This document shows positions 25,874 to 38,533 of a stretch of 55,000 nt of DNA, one piece after another; the stretch's first letter is position 1, and each line of letters opens with the position of its first letter. The stretch lies in contig NC_135556.1 in assembly GCF_964340395.1 (NCBI RefSeq), positions 16,156,142-16,211,141 on the forward strand, in the 5' to 3' direction. The stretch comes from Glandiceps talaboti (taxonomy: Eukaryota; Hemichordata; Enteropneusta; Spengelidae). The notes beneath the pieces were generated by a model that made no database searches, had not been told where the DNA came from, and worked only from the letters and a program-made list of their open reading frames with translations. A program made the position numbers and the translations under genes.

Positions 25874-27802
25874 TACAAAGTTTGTGTCTGTCCCGCGTTT
25901 GTAAAACTTAGAATATATGAAGGAATGTTTCAGTAAGTTTGTTTCAATTTCACAGGCAAGGGAAAGACGAGATGGTGTGAACAAGGATTACGAAGAAACT
26001 GATATGATAAACACAACTGCCAATTACAGAGCTGTGGCACCTGATGCTGCCTCGTAAGTTACTCTAGACTCCTATTTGTGTCAACTGTATAAAGATGCAT
26101 CACAAGTGTCTGTGTTAGATACTTTATATTGTAGTGTGGAGGTTTGGAATCTATCGGTCTTTTTCACACGACATTACAGTATCTATGATGTCAGTAGCAT
26201 CCCCATATGATGTGAATCATTAAGGTTAACAAAATTACCTAGTCACTAAAAGGAAACATTTTATGGTCGATTTAACCATGATCACCATATGACATCACAG
26301 TGTCTGAGTGAACCAAGCCATGGCTACATGAAATACCATTAGTATTAGTAGTGAAATACTTAATACTGAACTGTTTGGTATATTGATATACCGGGGGTAT
26401 ATGCATTTAGGATGAGACAAAATTGTCATGATCGTCCAGCACCAGTGGCGTGGAGGGTTCTATGTCAGAAAGAATGTACCATACCTACTGACTGCACTAA
26501 AAGTACATCCCCATGAAATTTCGATTACATTTATTATTGTTATTGTGACTGTAAAGATATCAGTTTTTAAAATCTTATATGCCTTTTTCAAAAGATTGAG
26601 TATAAACTAAGATTGGAACAGGTTTGATTTCATCCACATTCCACACTGTGTATTTGTTTACAGAGGGGACACTGCTGCCATCAGACGTCGTCAGTTGATT
26701 GAAGAATCCAAGTATCTTGGTGGTGATATGGAACATACTCATTTAGTGAAAGGTCTAGATTATGCCTTATTACAGAAGGTAATTACAAATAAACTCTTTA
26801 TTATACGAACATCTCCATTATGTGAATTTTGTTCCGATATACAAATACAATCACAGACATCAGACCGTTGATGAACAGAACCTGTTACAAATGAATTGGA
26901 TTAAAAACACTTGACACAGCATGTTGGAACAGTGGAGACTTGTATTACAATTTACATTTCATGGTTTGATAAGAACAGTTTTACGGCCTCTTATCGTGTA
27001 CATGACTTGCCAGGGGAACTTCAAATTTGTATTTGTATACTACATTACGTCGGATTGGATTTTGGCACTATAAAAGTCTTTTGATTGATTGATTGAACTA
27101 TTATGTACAATTGTTCTTATGAAATGATGGAATGTAATACTTGTCTCTCCATACTTCCAACATACTGAGCCAACAGTTATTAATCCAATTCATTTGATTA
27201 CTTTACCTGTTTGTAACAGGTTCTGTTCGTCAATAGTCAGATGTTGGTGGCTGTAGTTTGATGAATTGATTCTGATGATATGGCATAACATTAATAGTTT
27301 TAATTTGTGTTTATCTCAGTAAACTGAAGTCTCGATTACCAAAGTTATATCATATGAGTAATGTATAACATTGTTTTTTTATGATATTACAGGTTAGGGC
27401 AGAAATTACATCTAAGGAAAGAGAAGAAGATGACTTGGAAAGTGTCTTTAAACAAAAGAAAGATGTGTAAGAGATAATAATACCCTTATAAACTTTTCTT
27501 GATAAATGACAATAACAAACTTTTTACACAATTTATAGTTTTTTTTGCAATGCTTTTACAGCTTAGTGGATTCAAGGCTGTCAATCTTTGATGTATTATA
27601 AAACTGTTAACATGACATTGAGTTGTCTTTATGCTGTACATGTACCTGGTATATTTATTACTGCACCATTATTTATCTTTGTGCAGAGAAAAGGAAGAGG
27701 AAGAAAGTATGCAATTCAGAACCAAAATGGGTTAGTACCATAGCATGTGTTGAAATTTTTATACAAACTAGTGTGTGTATGCATTTGTGCAAATGTATGT
27801 AC

Positions 27803-27858
<56 letters not shown>

Positions 27859-29784
27859 TATGTATGTATGTATGCACAGTTACATTTATATGTGTATGTT
27901 TGTGTGTGTAGTTACATACGTACGTACAGTGTACATATATACTTTGTGGAAACAATTGTACTCACCTTCTTGTGTGTACTTGTAATGAACTTTCTTTGCT
28001 AAGGAACAGGTAATGTTCGATTACTACTTGACTTAAAAATTTGACTGTGGCATAAATAAATAGATTCTTTTATAACAATCCATCCTTTCTGTTTTGTTTG
28101 CTATAGGGAGAAGCATCTATAGGTCATTGTTCAGAGGTCGTCATCTAGAACGCAATGAATTATTTCTACCGGGACGTATGGCATATGTAGTTGACTTAGA
28201 AGATGAATATGCAGAAAGTGATATTCCAACAACATTGATCAGAAGTAAAGCTGATTTACCAAACTTAGAGGTAAAAATTAATTCAAGATCTTATTTTCTA
28301 GACGTTGTATTACATTTGTACTATTTTAGAGAATGTTCAAGGCAGAATGATCGGAGTTCTGATATGCAAATTTGGTCAAAATGGTGAAATTACATCACAT
28401 CCCGTGGTGAGTAGGTCAAATCAACCTATATTGCTCTGTCATTTTACCAGGGTTCCTCACCAAACTTATGGTATAGCATATGGGCAACTTTGTCAGCTTT
28501 ACCAGATTTTCCCCTGCCTGTTACAAGGGCTCCCAACCCTCAGCAAAAACATTGATATTATGTGTCGACGTGACATATATAGTGAACATGGCATAACCTC
28601 AGCATATTTGAAGGATGAAAAAAACAGAAGCTATAGGCTTGACTTCATGCTAAGAATTGGTATTCTCATCACTAATATACAACCAATTTGTACAATTGTT
28701 AGTGAGTTTACATCACAATATGTGATTTTGCTTTGGTGTCTCACAGATTGCTTGTAATGCTATCAATGGCAGCCAATTAAATTGGTTTGAAAATCATACT
28801 CTCAAATGAAGTCATTGTGTAAATGTGCAGGAGTGACATACTTTACATTTTGCATCAGCAGGACCCTGATGAACTATTATGTCAATATACACAAACAGGC
28901 ATGTTGATAGCTGACATGTGAAGCATGCTTAAATTAATCAGTAGCCGTTGATAGCATTCCAAATGTTTAGTGAGTCAGCGGGGGCAAAGTAACAAATCGA
29001 AATGTTAAGAGGCCGTAGGATCATAGTAATTATGACACAGAAGGGTTTTTTACTGTTTTCTTTTCTTTAACACCAGACGCATACAACGCTGACAACCAAT
29101 GATATTGTCATCAACAAGCTCACCCAGATTCTATCCTATCTAAGACAAGGTGCAAGAACCAGTAAGAAACTGAAGAAAAGGGACAAAGGTAAGAGTTGTA
29201 GAGAGATTTGCATTACATGGTATCTATTACAATGTTGTATTTGATGTAGGAAGTCTCGTGATCTTGGTGAAAATGTACAGAATGCATTAAACCGACACCA
29301 ATGCTGTGGGAGATTTTTTTTGTCTCATGATTTTTGTTTGTTTTGAATTCATTCATTAAAAATGTTGTGAAGGAAAATGTGGTCAACTTTTATTCATTTT
29401 TCCCAGCTCCTAGTAGTCTCTCAAGGGGCCTAATATTCACCTGACTATTCGCAATCACTCATACAGGTTGCTATTTCACACAGGAGAACACAGTTGTGTT
29501 TAAAGAAGATTTATTCAAATAAACAGTGATAAAGCTGAGAGACTTGAGCAAGGCTAAGTAGTACATGTATATATTATCTTGTATTTCTGCTACATGTAAT
29601 ACTACATTGTAGGGTTTTGTTTTCAATAGTGGAGATTAAACTAAAAATGAAAGCTCAGAGCTAAGTTCGTTATTTATTAAGGCAAGATTTTGACAAGTGA
29701 TATTTATTTTGTACAGGTAAAGAAAAAGATGACAAGAAAGAAAAGCATGCTGGTGCAGATGATAGGTAAGTTACAGTAACTATA

Positions 29785-29819
<35 letters not shown>

Positions 29820-32800
29820 TTTATTACCTGTACAAGAAATAATTACAGATCACTTGGGAAAAAAATATTTATACACAATTTATACAGGCAATAGGAGTCA
29901 GAAAATAGCTTTGCTAATCAAGTCTGACCCCTTACATTAATGGTTAATGGTTAAACATTCACGGGTGTTACTAAACGCACTTGCCCCTCCCCCCAACCCC
30001 CATCCCAATCCAAGTCATTTTAAAAGTGATGAGAAGAAAGTTCGGTAAAGAATGCCAACTATGCTATATATTCTTTTAGTAAATCTATTTTAAGTGACCG
30101 CTTGAAACTATGTCGTGTTGGTTCCTTCCTGATATTGTATTTGATGTCGTTCCATGTAGTTGCACCTGTATATGATATTGATTGTTGTCCAACTGATGTC
30201 TTCACTGGAGGAATACATAAATTGCCCTGAGCCTTCTGTCGTGTATTGTATTCATAAGTCAACAGTGTGCAATAATCGGTTATAGAGTGTGGTAAATTAT
30301 TGTGTATTAAGTCGTAAACAGAAACCCCTACTAAATACTTGTGTAACTTAAAAACGTCGAGAATTTCTAACTGGTTGAAAAGAGGAGAAGAATGTTCCCG
30401 AAAATGGCTATGCGAAATAGCACGCATAGCCATTTTCTGGGATAATAAAATACAATCTAAATATGAATGAAAAGTATTTCCCCAGACTTCTAACCCATAG
30501 GATATATGAGGTTGGATGAAAGTGGTGTAGAGAAAAGTAAGTACATGTTTCGGTACGAATAGATCATTGGTTCATATATCTGCTGTTATAATACATCGTA
30601 TAAATATAGCTTTCAGTGATTTGCTTAGATCATATCACCTGGTATGGACAGTTGACCCATAGTGACCTCAATTTGCATATAGGGGCACTAGTCATGTTCT
30701 GTTTTCCCAAGGGCAATATTCATGTAGTATGGAAGTCTTATCAGGGATTTGCTTTGACTGTGGAACGAATATCTGCCTGAGAATGTGATGTATTATAAAA
30801 CCCATTACCTGGCCCTATTCAGTTACTAGTGAGTAGACATCATATTACCACTTGTGTTGTGATGTAGCAACTATTTTCCTCGGCTTTCAGCCTCAGAAAT
30901 AGTTGCTACATAACAGCCCACAGGGTAATAAGAAACGTTTACAAGTACCCTCATGTGCAGGCAATAAGTGTTTATTATTGACCTTATTTAGATCAAAGAA
31001 ACAGTTGAGATATACATGTACCATGCTTGTGCGCATAGAATAGAAAGTGTTGTAATGGACTACATGATTACTTGTTTGTTGTACCTTCTCAGCATTTATG
31101 GTGAGTTGGGTGACTATGTACCGACAGTCAAACCATCATCAACCAGGGAAAAAGAAAGAGAGAGGGATAGAGATGGAGACCGAAAGAAAGTTGTAAAGAG
31201 TTATTTTGAAAAACCTAAAGATGATGAGGTAAGTACAGACTGGTGTTCTTCCTGACATGGTCAGAGATATGCTTGTCATTCGTTTTGAATCACGTTGTCA
31301 TCAGTATTTTGATTTTAAACCTGAGAACTTTGGGCCTTATTACTGTAAGTCAAAGATTGGGAATGACATATCCCTTAATGTTAAAGACCTTTACTGGTTA
31401 AATGAAGTATAAATGAATACCGGTAATATAATTATACCTGCATGGGAATGATTAAGGAAAAACAGGAAGATAGTGGTGATTTTGAACATTGTGATTCATA
31501 TTTCAATACATGTTGTCACAAGAAATGATCAGGGAAGAAATCCCATATTTTTTGTTCAAACATATACAACTTGGCAATTGGCATATGTATGGTATGAAAG
31601 CATAGGTTTTGAAAGTGTGCGTCTGTTACTTCAATCAAATATTTGATTTTGAAAGCACGTCTGTAACTTAAACATTGGATTTTGAAAGCATGTGTCTGTT
31701 ACTTAAAATAAATACTTAAATCATATAATGTGCAAATCATCGTACCTGTAAGTGTGTATGCCTTTCACTGAAAGTGATTTATCTTATGTCACTTTTAACA
31801 GCATGAACCACAGATGAGCCATCAGAAGTCTGCTAAGGAGTATGTCAAGGACATCCATGATAGATTTAGTAAAGTAGGTGCATTTCGATTTTTTAACAGT
31901 TTTTCCTGGTCCCTATATCAACTTGAAAGTCTAATTATTGCCCCTTGATGATATTTAAGGAAATGATAAGAATGAGGATATTCTGGATAAGGATATTCCA
32001 GTCATTGGAGTGCTATAGAGGTCATTACACAGAAACACAAACATGTAGCTTAGTAAATACTAGACACTCAGCAAATGAGGATAGCCCCAGAGTTACATGC
32101 TAAATAGACATGTGCCCACTCCATATGACATGATCACTATGTAATCACTTGCCCATTCCAGACCTTTGACCATGATGAATTTGGCTTATTTGGACACCGT
32201 CAGAGTTCTCTTGGAGCAGAGGTCTTTCATAAATTACATATATTTCTACTCAAAGACAATTTGTTTAAGCATCCCTGATTACTCACCAGACCTTCGTAAC
32301 ATGGGACCCTGCGGCATAGATGTGAGATTCAGATGACTGCTACAGTGTTAAACTTACCATATGTTCATTGTTACTAACTCATTATTTATATGTCTTGTTT
32401 TCACAGCAAGCCAAGGAAGCTGATCCACATCTTGCTGCAGGATCATGGGCTTCATCATCTATGACATATCCTTTTTATCTATGCATATTCACCATGCCTT
32501 TGGCATGTTGATAATGTAACCGTCTATAACATACACCAGTGTGAATGTATGTCTAAGCTAAAACCAAACACTTTGTTTCCTTGCCCTGGAATCATATTTT
32601 ACATTAGTTCCAAACTCTAGTGTAAATAATTTACCTACTAGTATATTTTGGCTAAATCATTCAGCCTTCTGTTATTGTTATTGCTATTACTGTATCCGAT
32701 TCAATGACCATTTTTTAGTCATATATGTATGCTTCCCAGGGAGTTGAAATAAAGGGCAGTTGTGCCACTATAGATCCATGCCAGGGTTAATAATTGTAAA

Positions 32801-34491
32801 GCACTTTCAACACAGAATTGGAAAGTGCTGTATAAAAACATTATATATGACAAGTCTATGTGTAACCTGGTTTAAGTCCCAGTATTTATTGAGATATAAA
32901 TATTCATGAGTGTAGTTTTGCCATTTCCCTGATTTCTGCATATTGATCTAAAAAATTGATGGGGTCATTTCTTAAGATGACTAGATGAAGAAGTGTTGAA
33001 GATAAGATAATCCTATTGTTGATATGCATATGACATCTAAAACGAGATGAGTTATCGGTAACCTCAAGCTGAGACGTTGGAGAGATGCCTTTCTTTCTAT
33101 CAGTATTTTGTTTACTTGGTTGACACTTTGTTTTGTTCCTTGACCACTTGATCTTACTGCAGAGCCAGAAAGTAGTAAATCAAGCTCAAGACACCACGGC
33201 AAGGAAGAGAAGTCAAAGGGGTGAGAACATATACATTTACATTCAATCCACTCGGGCTCTGATTCATGATACGGGAACTCATCAATGCATTCCCATGTCA
33301 AATTTCACATGATGATATTACTTGATGATATTAGTTGAGCCTTCTGTTTTCTGAGATGGACACAAACTATAACTATTGTCATTTACTTTATTTCTCATGA
33401 ATTCTTAGACAATATAGACAAGAAGAAGGCAAAGAAAAGAGGAAAGGAAGACAAGGCAGAGATATGAATTACATTCCAGATAGTTATGCCGAGTGTTATC
33501 CTGGGTAAGTAGTCAATCAAAAATATGGACATTCCAGGTACAGTATACAAATGTAGTTATTCCATATGCTGTCCTGGTTGAGTAGTAGGTCAGTACATTT
33601 CAGAGAACTATGCCGAGTGTTACACTGGGTGAGTAGTATTAGTAATTTCAGATGGCTATGTCGAATGATATCCAATGTGAGTGGTATATCAAGTGCATGT
33701 GTAATAATAATAATAATAATGTTGGTTTTTATTCCGCACTTTCCCACACAAAAGGCTTTACAATTATTACCTTTGGCACATATCTGTAGTGCCACAAAGG
33801 CCCTTTTACTGCCTCAACATCCTTGGGAGGGTACAATCCATTTGCAGCCTCTATAAGTGCATAGGATATGCCAGTTAGCTAGACCAAGTGTTATCCAATA
33901 TGAGTACATTCCAGATATGTGTAGCTATGTATATACTATATCCACAACAATTACAATTGAGAGAGAGAGCTACTCCAGATGTTATCTGGGCGAGTAATAA
34001 AGCAGTTATTTTTCAGTGCTATGTTGAGTGTCCTGAGTATGCTATGAAATAATTTATTTGCTGTGTCTGTTTTTCCTCAGGGCCATTGAAACAGAGGATG
34101 CTACATATGACAGTGATGATGAACCTGATTATAGTAAAATGGATCTGGTGAGTTTCTCTGTCTTGTTTGGATGGAAAGAAGCAACGAGTCTGCTTTCTTA
34201 TAGTTTTAGTCCGGCACTGTGCTTGTACAAAGTGATTGAATAGGACACTTTTATGACAAATGTGTTGTCCCAAGGATGATACATAATAAATAACTTACAA
34301 AGCAGTAAAGAATACATATATGTGAATGTGCGTGTATCAGAAAACTCCAGGAACCATAGATTGCCAACAAAATTAAATGAAAGATCTCTTCACATACATC
34401 ATACAAAACACTTGCTTCCCAATTTAAAGTTATTGTTGAATATACAAAATGTATATACGTATATATTAGTATATTGAATACATACATACAT

Positions 34492-34558
<67 letters not shown>

Positions 34559-36532
34559 TACATACATACATACATACATACATACATACATACATACATA
34601 CATACATACATACATACATACATACATTGCCAATTTTTGTAGATCTACTTGCTAACTTATACCCCGTGTGTTTTTATACATGGAAGAAACTAGTCTGTAC
34701 ATGTTTGTAACTGAATTTTTTCTGAATCATACAGGGTAACAAGAAAGGACCAATAGGCCGATGGGACTTTGATACACAAGAAGAATATAGTCACTATATG
34801 AATAATAAGGAAGCACTTCCAAAGTAAGCAACATTTTGTGTTCTTAATTGGTACCTGTGGTTTTGATCTTGAAAAATAAATCATTAGCAAGTCAGCAGGA
34901 TGGATGAATAAATAGATCTCAATACAAAATATGATTAGAACATACAACAAGTTAACAAGAGTCTAGATACAAATAAAAGTTGTATTTCTTGTGAATAGTA
35001 TTTTTGACTGAAATACATTTGAATATGCAGTAATGATATTGATGAAAAATATCAGTTTTAATCAACATGAAGACATTTTTTGGAGTACTTTGGTAAATGA
35101 CATACCTAGCAGTCCAAAGCAATACTAAGTGAAATATTATTGCCATCCACAAAATGACTTAAGTCACAGTAGAAAGAGTTCATATCAGCATCACTATACT
35201 GTCCAATGATTATATCAGGGTGGGACTTAAAGTAATGTTCTTAGAGAGAAATGTGTTGCATTTGACGTTATTTGTTATTTCAGAGCTGCATTCCAGTTTG
35301 GTGTTAAAATGTCGGAAGGACGTAGAACAAGACGAGCAGGAGGTGAAAAGAATGAAAAGGCTGAACTCGATCGTGAATGGCAAAAGATTAGCAGGGTATG
35401 CTTCTGTCTTGGTTTTAAAGGCCCATAAATCAGTCCCAGATTCTCACATTAGTGCTATCTTGTTAGTAGAATCATATGGATTAGATCATTCATTTGTTCA
35501 AGGATAACTCTTTCTATAACTCAGGCAACTGGGGTTTTTGCATCCAAACTTTAAAACTAATCTATCATATACTTTAAGATCAGCAGGATAAGGTCCCCTT
35601 CAATTAGTGAGATTAGCACAACTGAACTAAGGGTTCTTTTCTTTGGTTAAGCAATTTATATGAAAAGGTGGAATGTTTGGTCAAAATACTTCAACTCAAA
35701 AAGTGCTAGGTATTTGCAGATTCTTTTGGTAATTGGTCAATATCCTAAACTGTGACATGGCCTAGGTTTTATGATTTCAAAATGTACTTTACAGATGAAA
35801 ACATTGTAGCAATTTAACATGGCAGAAATGCAATCAGTCTAAACCCATCTATAAGATGGTATCTAATAGTAAAATGATTTACCAATGATCTGTAAATAAT
35901 ATTACCAGTACCAGACATGGCAGACAGTTTCCTTTCTATGTGAGATGTAAAACACATATTTCCACCTAATTGAAATTCTATAGTCTATCTGGTTTGATAG
36001 TATACACATAGCCTAAGATACCTAGTGTCCTAGAAAATGTAGGTTGTAGTCTGTGCTTCTGCTGTACCACATGATACACAGAGAACACTAGTAAAAGCAA
36101 TAAATGCATACCTCTATCAGACCTTGTATCAGACAATTTGCTATACATAGGCAGTCAAATGTTGTGCTGTGTGTGTGTTTAATGTCACCTTTTTACCTAG
36201 GGTGTTCTAACGTTACTTCATCTTTTTTATTGTAGATTATTGCAAAGAGAAAGGGTGATGAAGGGTAAGTAGTTAGTTACATAGAAATGTACTTCTATGC
36301 TGTAATATTATGTGATGCCAGATTATAATGTTTTTAAATAACATTAGAACATTCACTTCCCATAAGCTAGGACATTGTTACTATGATTTTACGTTTGTTA
36401 TCGTGACAGAGAACGACCAGAGTATATATTCCATATTTGTTGTTCTAAATGGCTCTTGCATGGTATAATGTGTAATATTTTCTCTATTTTTTCAGTGGTG
36501 GTCATCGCTCATCTAAGGTTCCAAGATATTAA
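21886..36532 (+). CDS. IK: IK / RED protein, spliceosome B-complex component (22 exons, complete)
   Basis: Exons: 21886-21895, 22592-22673, 23643-23747, 24313-24372, 25331-25400, 25956-26053, 26664-26778, 27393-27466, 27687-27730, 28107-28270, 29077-29188, 29717-29765, 31093-31228, 31802-31873, 32407-32465, 33158-33220, 33409-33504, 34081-34147, 34735-34823, 35284-35395, 36236-36264, 36496-36532. They sum to 1743 nt, 580 aa, close to the human protein (about 557). Family words run in order: DEPFSNPL at the N terminus, EDFRKLLMTPR, MPREYEES, RRDGVNKDYEETD, GGDMEHTHLVKGLD, NELFLPGRMAYVVDLEDEYA, ILSYLRQG, GDYVPT, SYAECYPG, YSKMD, GRWDFDTQEEYS and RDEWQKI-like RETWQ-type sequence near the end (read here as DREWQKIS). 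The Arg-Glu/Asp repeat that names RED is short here (EKERERDRDGDRKK). RED is a nuclear protein of the precatalytic spliceosome. All introns are GT..AG except intron 15 (AT..AC). Confidence 0.97.
25813..25871. repeat. (CA)n microsatellite
   Basis: CA repeats, once interrupted by TA, in IK intron 5. Confidence 0.95.
26848..27245. mobile_element. Foldback MITE, copy 1 (IK intron 7)
   Basis: The left arm (ACATCAGACCGTTGATGAAC ... AACCTGTTACAAAT ... GACTTGTATTACAA ... GATAAGAACAGTTTTA) is answered by an inverted right arm (AATACTTGTCTCT ... CTGTTTGTAACAGGTTCTGTTCGTCAATAGTCAGATG). A second copy of the family lies at 48690-49037. The loop at about 27050-27110 holds GGATTTTGGCACTATAAAAG plus TTGATTGATTG, which resembles a non-LTR 3' tail and may be nested. 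Confidence 0.75.
27811..27850. repeat. (TG)n microsatellite
   Basis: About 20 TG dinucleotides in IK intron 9, followed by three or four GTAT units. Confidence 0.95.
29781..30570 (-). mobile_element. 5'-truncated non-LTR retrotransposon (3' end) in IK intron 12
   Basis: On the minus strand an open frame from about 30567 to 30059 reads as the C-terminal end of a LINE-type reverse transcriptase protein: TTFIQPHISYGLEVWGNTF, then LLSQKMAMRAISHSHF, LEILDVFKLHKY, and near the stop HSFKRSLKIDLL. The upstream part is missing (a stop lies just before). Downstream on the same strand is a 3' UTR ending in a CAAT/TCAA tetramer tail (29786-29819), as in elements with microsatellite tails. The insertion lies within the intron and antisense to IK. 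The clade is not determinable by eye. Confidence 0.75.
29786..29819. repeat. (TTGA)n tail repeat
   Basis: About eight TTGA/TGAT tetramers at the 3' end of the antisense LINE fragment. Confidence 0.9.
32466..33157 (+). other. U12-type AT-AC intron (IK intron 15)
   Basis: The 692-bp intron begins ATATCCTTTT, which matches the U12 AT-AC donor consensus. It contains TTCCTTGAC at 33136-33144, a perfect match to the U12 branch-site consensus TTCCTTRAC, and ends in AC at 33156-33157, 14 nt after the branch A. The junction ATG AC|T GCA GAG CCA keeps the frame. No GT donor near the end of exon 15 keeps the frame, and using the nearby AG (33161-33162) with this donor gives an early stop. Confidence 0.88.
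32740..32850. repeat. Possible retroelement tail in IK intron 15
   Basis: Contains TAATTGTAAAGCACTTTCAA and GGAAAGTGCTGTATAAA, a short inverted pair around GCACTTTC. It resembles the terminal hairpin of dispersed non-autonomous elements. Family unknown. Confidence 0.35.
33700..33865. repeat. Dispersed short element in IK intron 17
   Basis: Starts with (AAT)n, then GTTGGTTTTTATTCCGCACT, CAAAAGGCTTTACAATTATT, and a segment about 'ACCTTTGGCACATATCTG'. The layout (AAT tract plus TTTTTAT..CGCACTTT..GGCTTTACAATTA) is one I recognise from dispersed non-autonomous repeats in marine invertebrates; no search was possible. Confidence 0.45.
34484..34626. repeat. (CAGA)n (CA)n (CATA)n compound microsatellite
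   Basis: Three consecutive simple arrays in IK intron 18. Confidence 0.95.
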
Positions 36533-37620
36533 CACATGACAACTAACCTGTGAGAATTCAATAGTTAGAAGAGCCAGTGACAAATGACCTGCCCAAGAAA
36601 AATGACCTATCAATGACAAATGACCTTCCAACATCAGATCACATTATGATGCATTTGTGTGTCTGTTAGAATAGACAGACTGTGAAGTGATTCACTCTAG
36701 GGTCTGTGGTCAAAAACATACAAATTCACTTTTAATACCAGTGCCCTCTGCTACCTTCCTTTTAAGCATCTGCACTGGGATATATTACACATGTTGACAA
36801 TGTACATGGTGCAAAATTTAACCAAAGTTAGTTTACATGATCGTGTCACACCCCCATCTATCAGGCATTTTGTACATGAATTCAACTGTATAAATGTTTT
36901 GTATGCTGAGTATTTGGTGCTGTCCAAATGCTGAAAGTTATTATAGATGTACCAGAATTACTTGCACAGATGCATGCGCATACTAGTGGTAATTGCACTG
37001 CAGTGCAATACCGAAAACATTATTGCATACCTGCATGCAAATGATATGCAAATGAGGACATGATCATTCCTTCTACTTGAAAGTGTGGGATCGCATAGTG
37101 TCATTTTTATGGAAATTTGTTTTTTTGGATAAACATATGTAATATATAACAGAACCTCATGCCATGCGAGTACCAATGTGGGCACTCAGGGGTATTTGCA
37201 CTTATGCTTGCAGTGTTTTCCTCATGAAAGTACTGCCGCAGAGAACACTGCAAGCACTCGTGCAAATACCCCGAGTGCACCACATTTGCATTCGCACATC
37301 ATGGGGTTCTGTCATATTACAGTATATTGGTGATAGGCTAGACCCAAGTCAAGCATATTTTGTCCTTCATATTAGGTCTAAAAAGTTCTTACAATTTAAC
37401 CACTGTAACATTGTGACTCACAACTATAACTATGCAGAATGTGAAAAGAAAACTACAGCTAGATACAGCAAAGTGGGAAGAAAAACTAAAAGGTTTTATT
37501 TATTCTCAATACTCAAATATAGCAAATCTCTGTCAGTGTTTATTATCTGTGAAAATGAAGTTTTATCACACAGTTAGGTGAAATGTAGTTGTAGAGGTAT
37601 ACTTATGACAATAAACTTGA
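36533..37620 (+). other. Probable IK 3' UTR
   Basis: About 1.1 kb from the IK stop to AATAAA at 37610-37615, the first clear polyadenylation signal I see, followed by an A-rich stretch. It contains a 180-bp foldback element (37138-37318). The exact transcript end is inferred. Confidence 0.5.
37138..37318. mobile_element. Foldback (hairpin) element in the IK 3' region
   Basis: The left arm GTAATATATAACAGAACCTC, ATG..ATGCGAGTACCAATGTG, GCACTC-GGGGTATTTGCAC, GCTTGCAGTGTT is mirrored by AACACTGCAAGC, GTGCAAATACCCCGAGTGC, CACATTTGCATTCGCACATC and ATGGGGTTCTGTCATATTAC. The arms are about 75 bp with a short loop near 37220, so a transcript would form a long hairpin. Confidence 0.8.
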
Positions 37621-37689
37621 AAAAAATAAATGCACATCCTTGTCATTATTTGTAGTTTTTTTAGCACAACTAAAAGCATGGTGAAATGT

Positions 37690-37972
37690 GTGTGGTGGTC
37701 ATCTCACTATGTGGTGGTCATCTTACCATGTGGTGGTCATCTCACTATGTGGTGGTCATCTCACTATGTGGTGGCCATCTTGTCATGTGGTGGTCATCTT
37801 ACCATGTGGTAGTCATCTCACCATGTGGTGGTCATTTTGCAATGTGGTGATCATCTTACTATGTGGTGGTTATCTTACCATGTGGTGGTCATTTTGCAAT
37901 GTGGTGGTCATCTCACCATGTGGTGGCTATGTTACCATGTGGTGGTCATCTTACCATGTGGTGATCAATTTG
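37690..37972. repeat. 19-bp minisatellite downstream of IK
   Basis: About 15 copies of GTGGTGGTCATCTYACYAT with small changes (for example CATTTTGCAATGTGGTG). It begins about 75 bp after the probable IK poly-A signal. Confidence 0.92.
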
Positions 37973-38533
37973 TTTGGGTTTTGAAAGGGTTATTTGTGAC
38001 AAAGTATTTATTGTGAAGTGTTTCTTGATGGATACTGGGGGCTATATACATCTACTTATCACATATCATGAATTCACGCCAATTCGAGGTTCCTCGTGAT
38101 TGTGAGGCACATTTTGCATGTTATCTCTAGCATCATGCATGTGACTCATAATACATGTAAAAGGAATTGTTCCTTTATCGCCTCATCCCAAGCCAAACTC
38201 CACCAGTACCCTCGGCCCCACCACCAGTCATACATAAAGAAAGCCCCCACTCCACCCCACTCGTACCCCAGGTCATGCAGGTGTACTGATAGCGGTTGTG
38301 CCAATCTGTCAAGTGATTTTTTTTCAAAGTTAATACGTACATTTGCTATAATATTCGGTGGGATTGTGGAATGTGTTATCATCCATGTAGTCCAAAGTGG
38401 ACAACGAATATTTGTAACAACCGGTACTATGACGTACCCCGGGACACACCATGTTCCAAAAGGTGCAGGTCATCCAATTATACTGCAGAAATAGTCCGAC
38501 TCTTTATACCGCTGAACCCGGAACAAATACATT

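Noticed and set aside
28305-28757. 150-codon plus-strand frame after IK exon 10
   Set aside because: It lies in intron 10, overlaps the exon 10 donor in another frame, and has no recognisable motif; likely chance.
33158-33163. AG at 33161-33162 as the acceptor of exon 16
   Set aside because: With the only plausible donor (32466) this shifts the frame to an immediate stop; the AC at 33156-33157 keeps it open and fits the branch-site distance.
37630-38016. Trp/His/Val-rich frames downstream of IK
   Set aside because: A 19-bp minisatellite leaves all frames open; not a gene.
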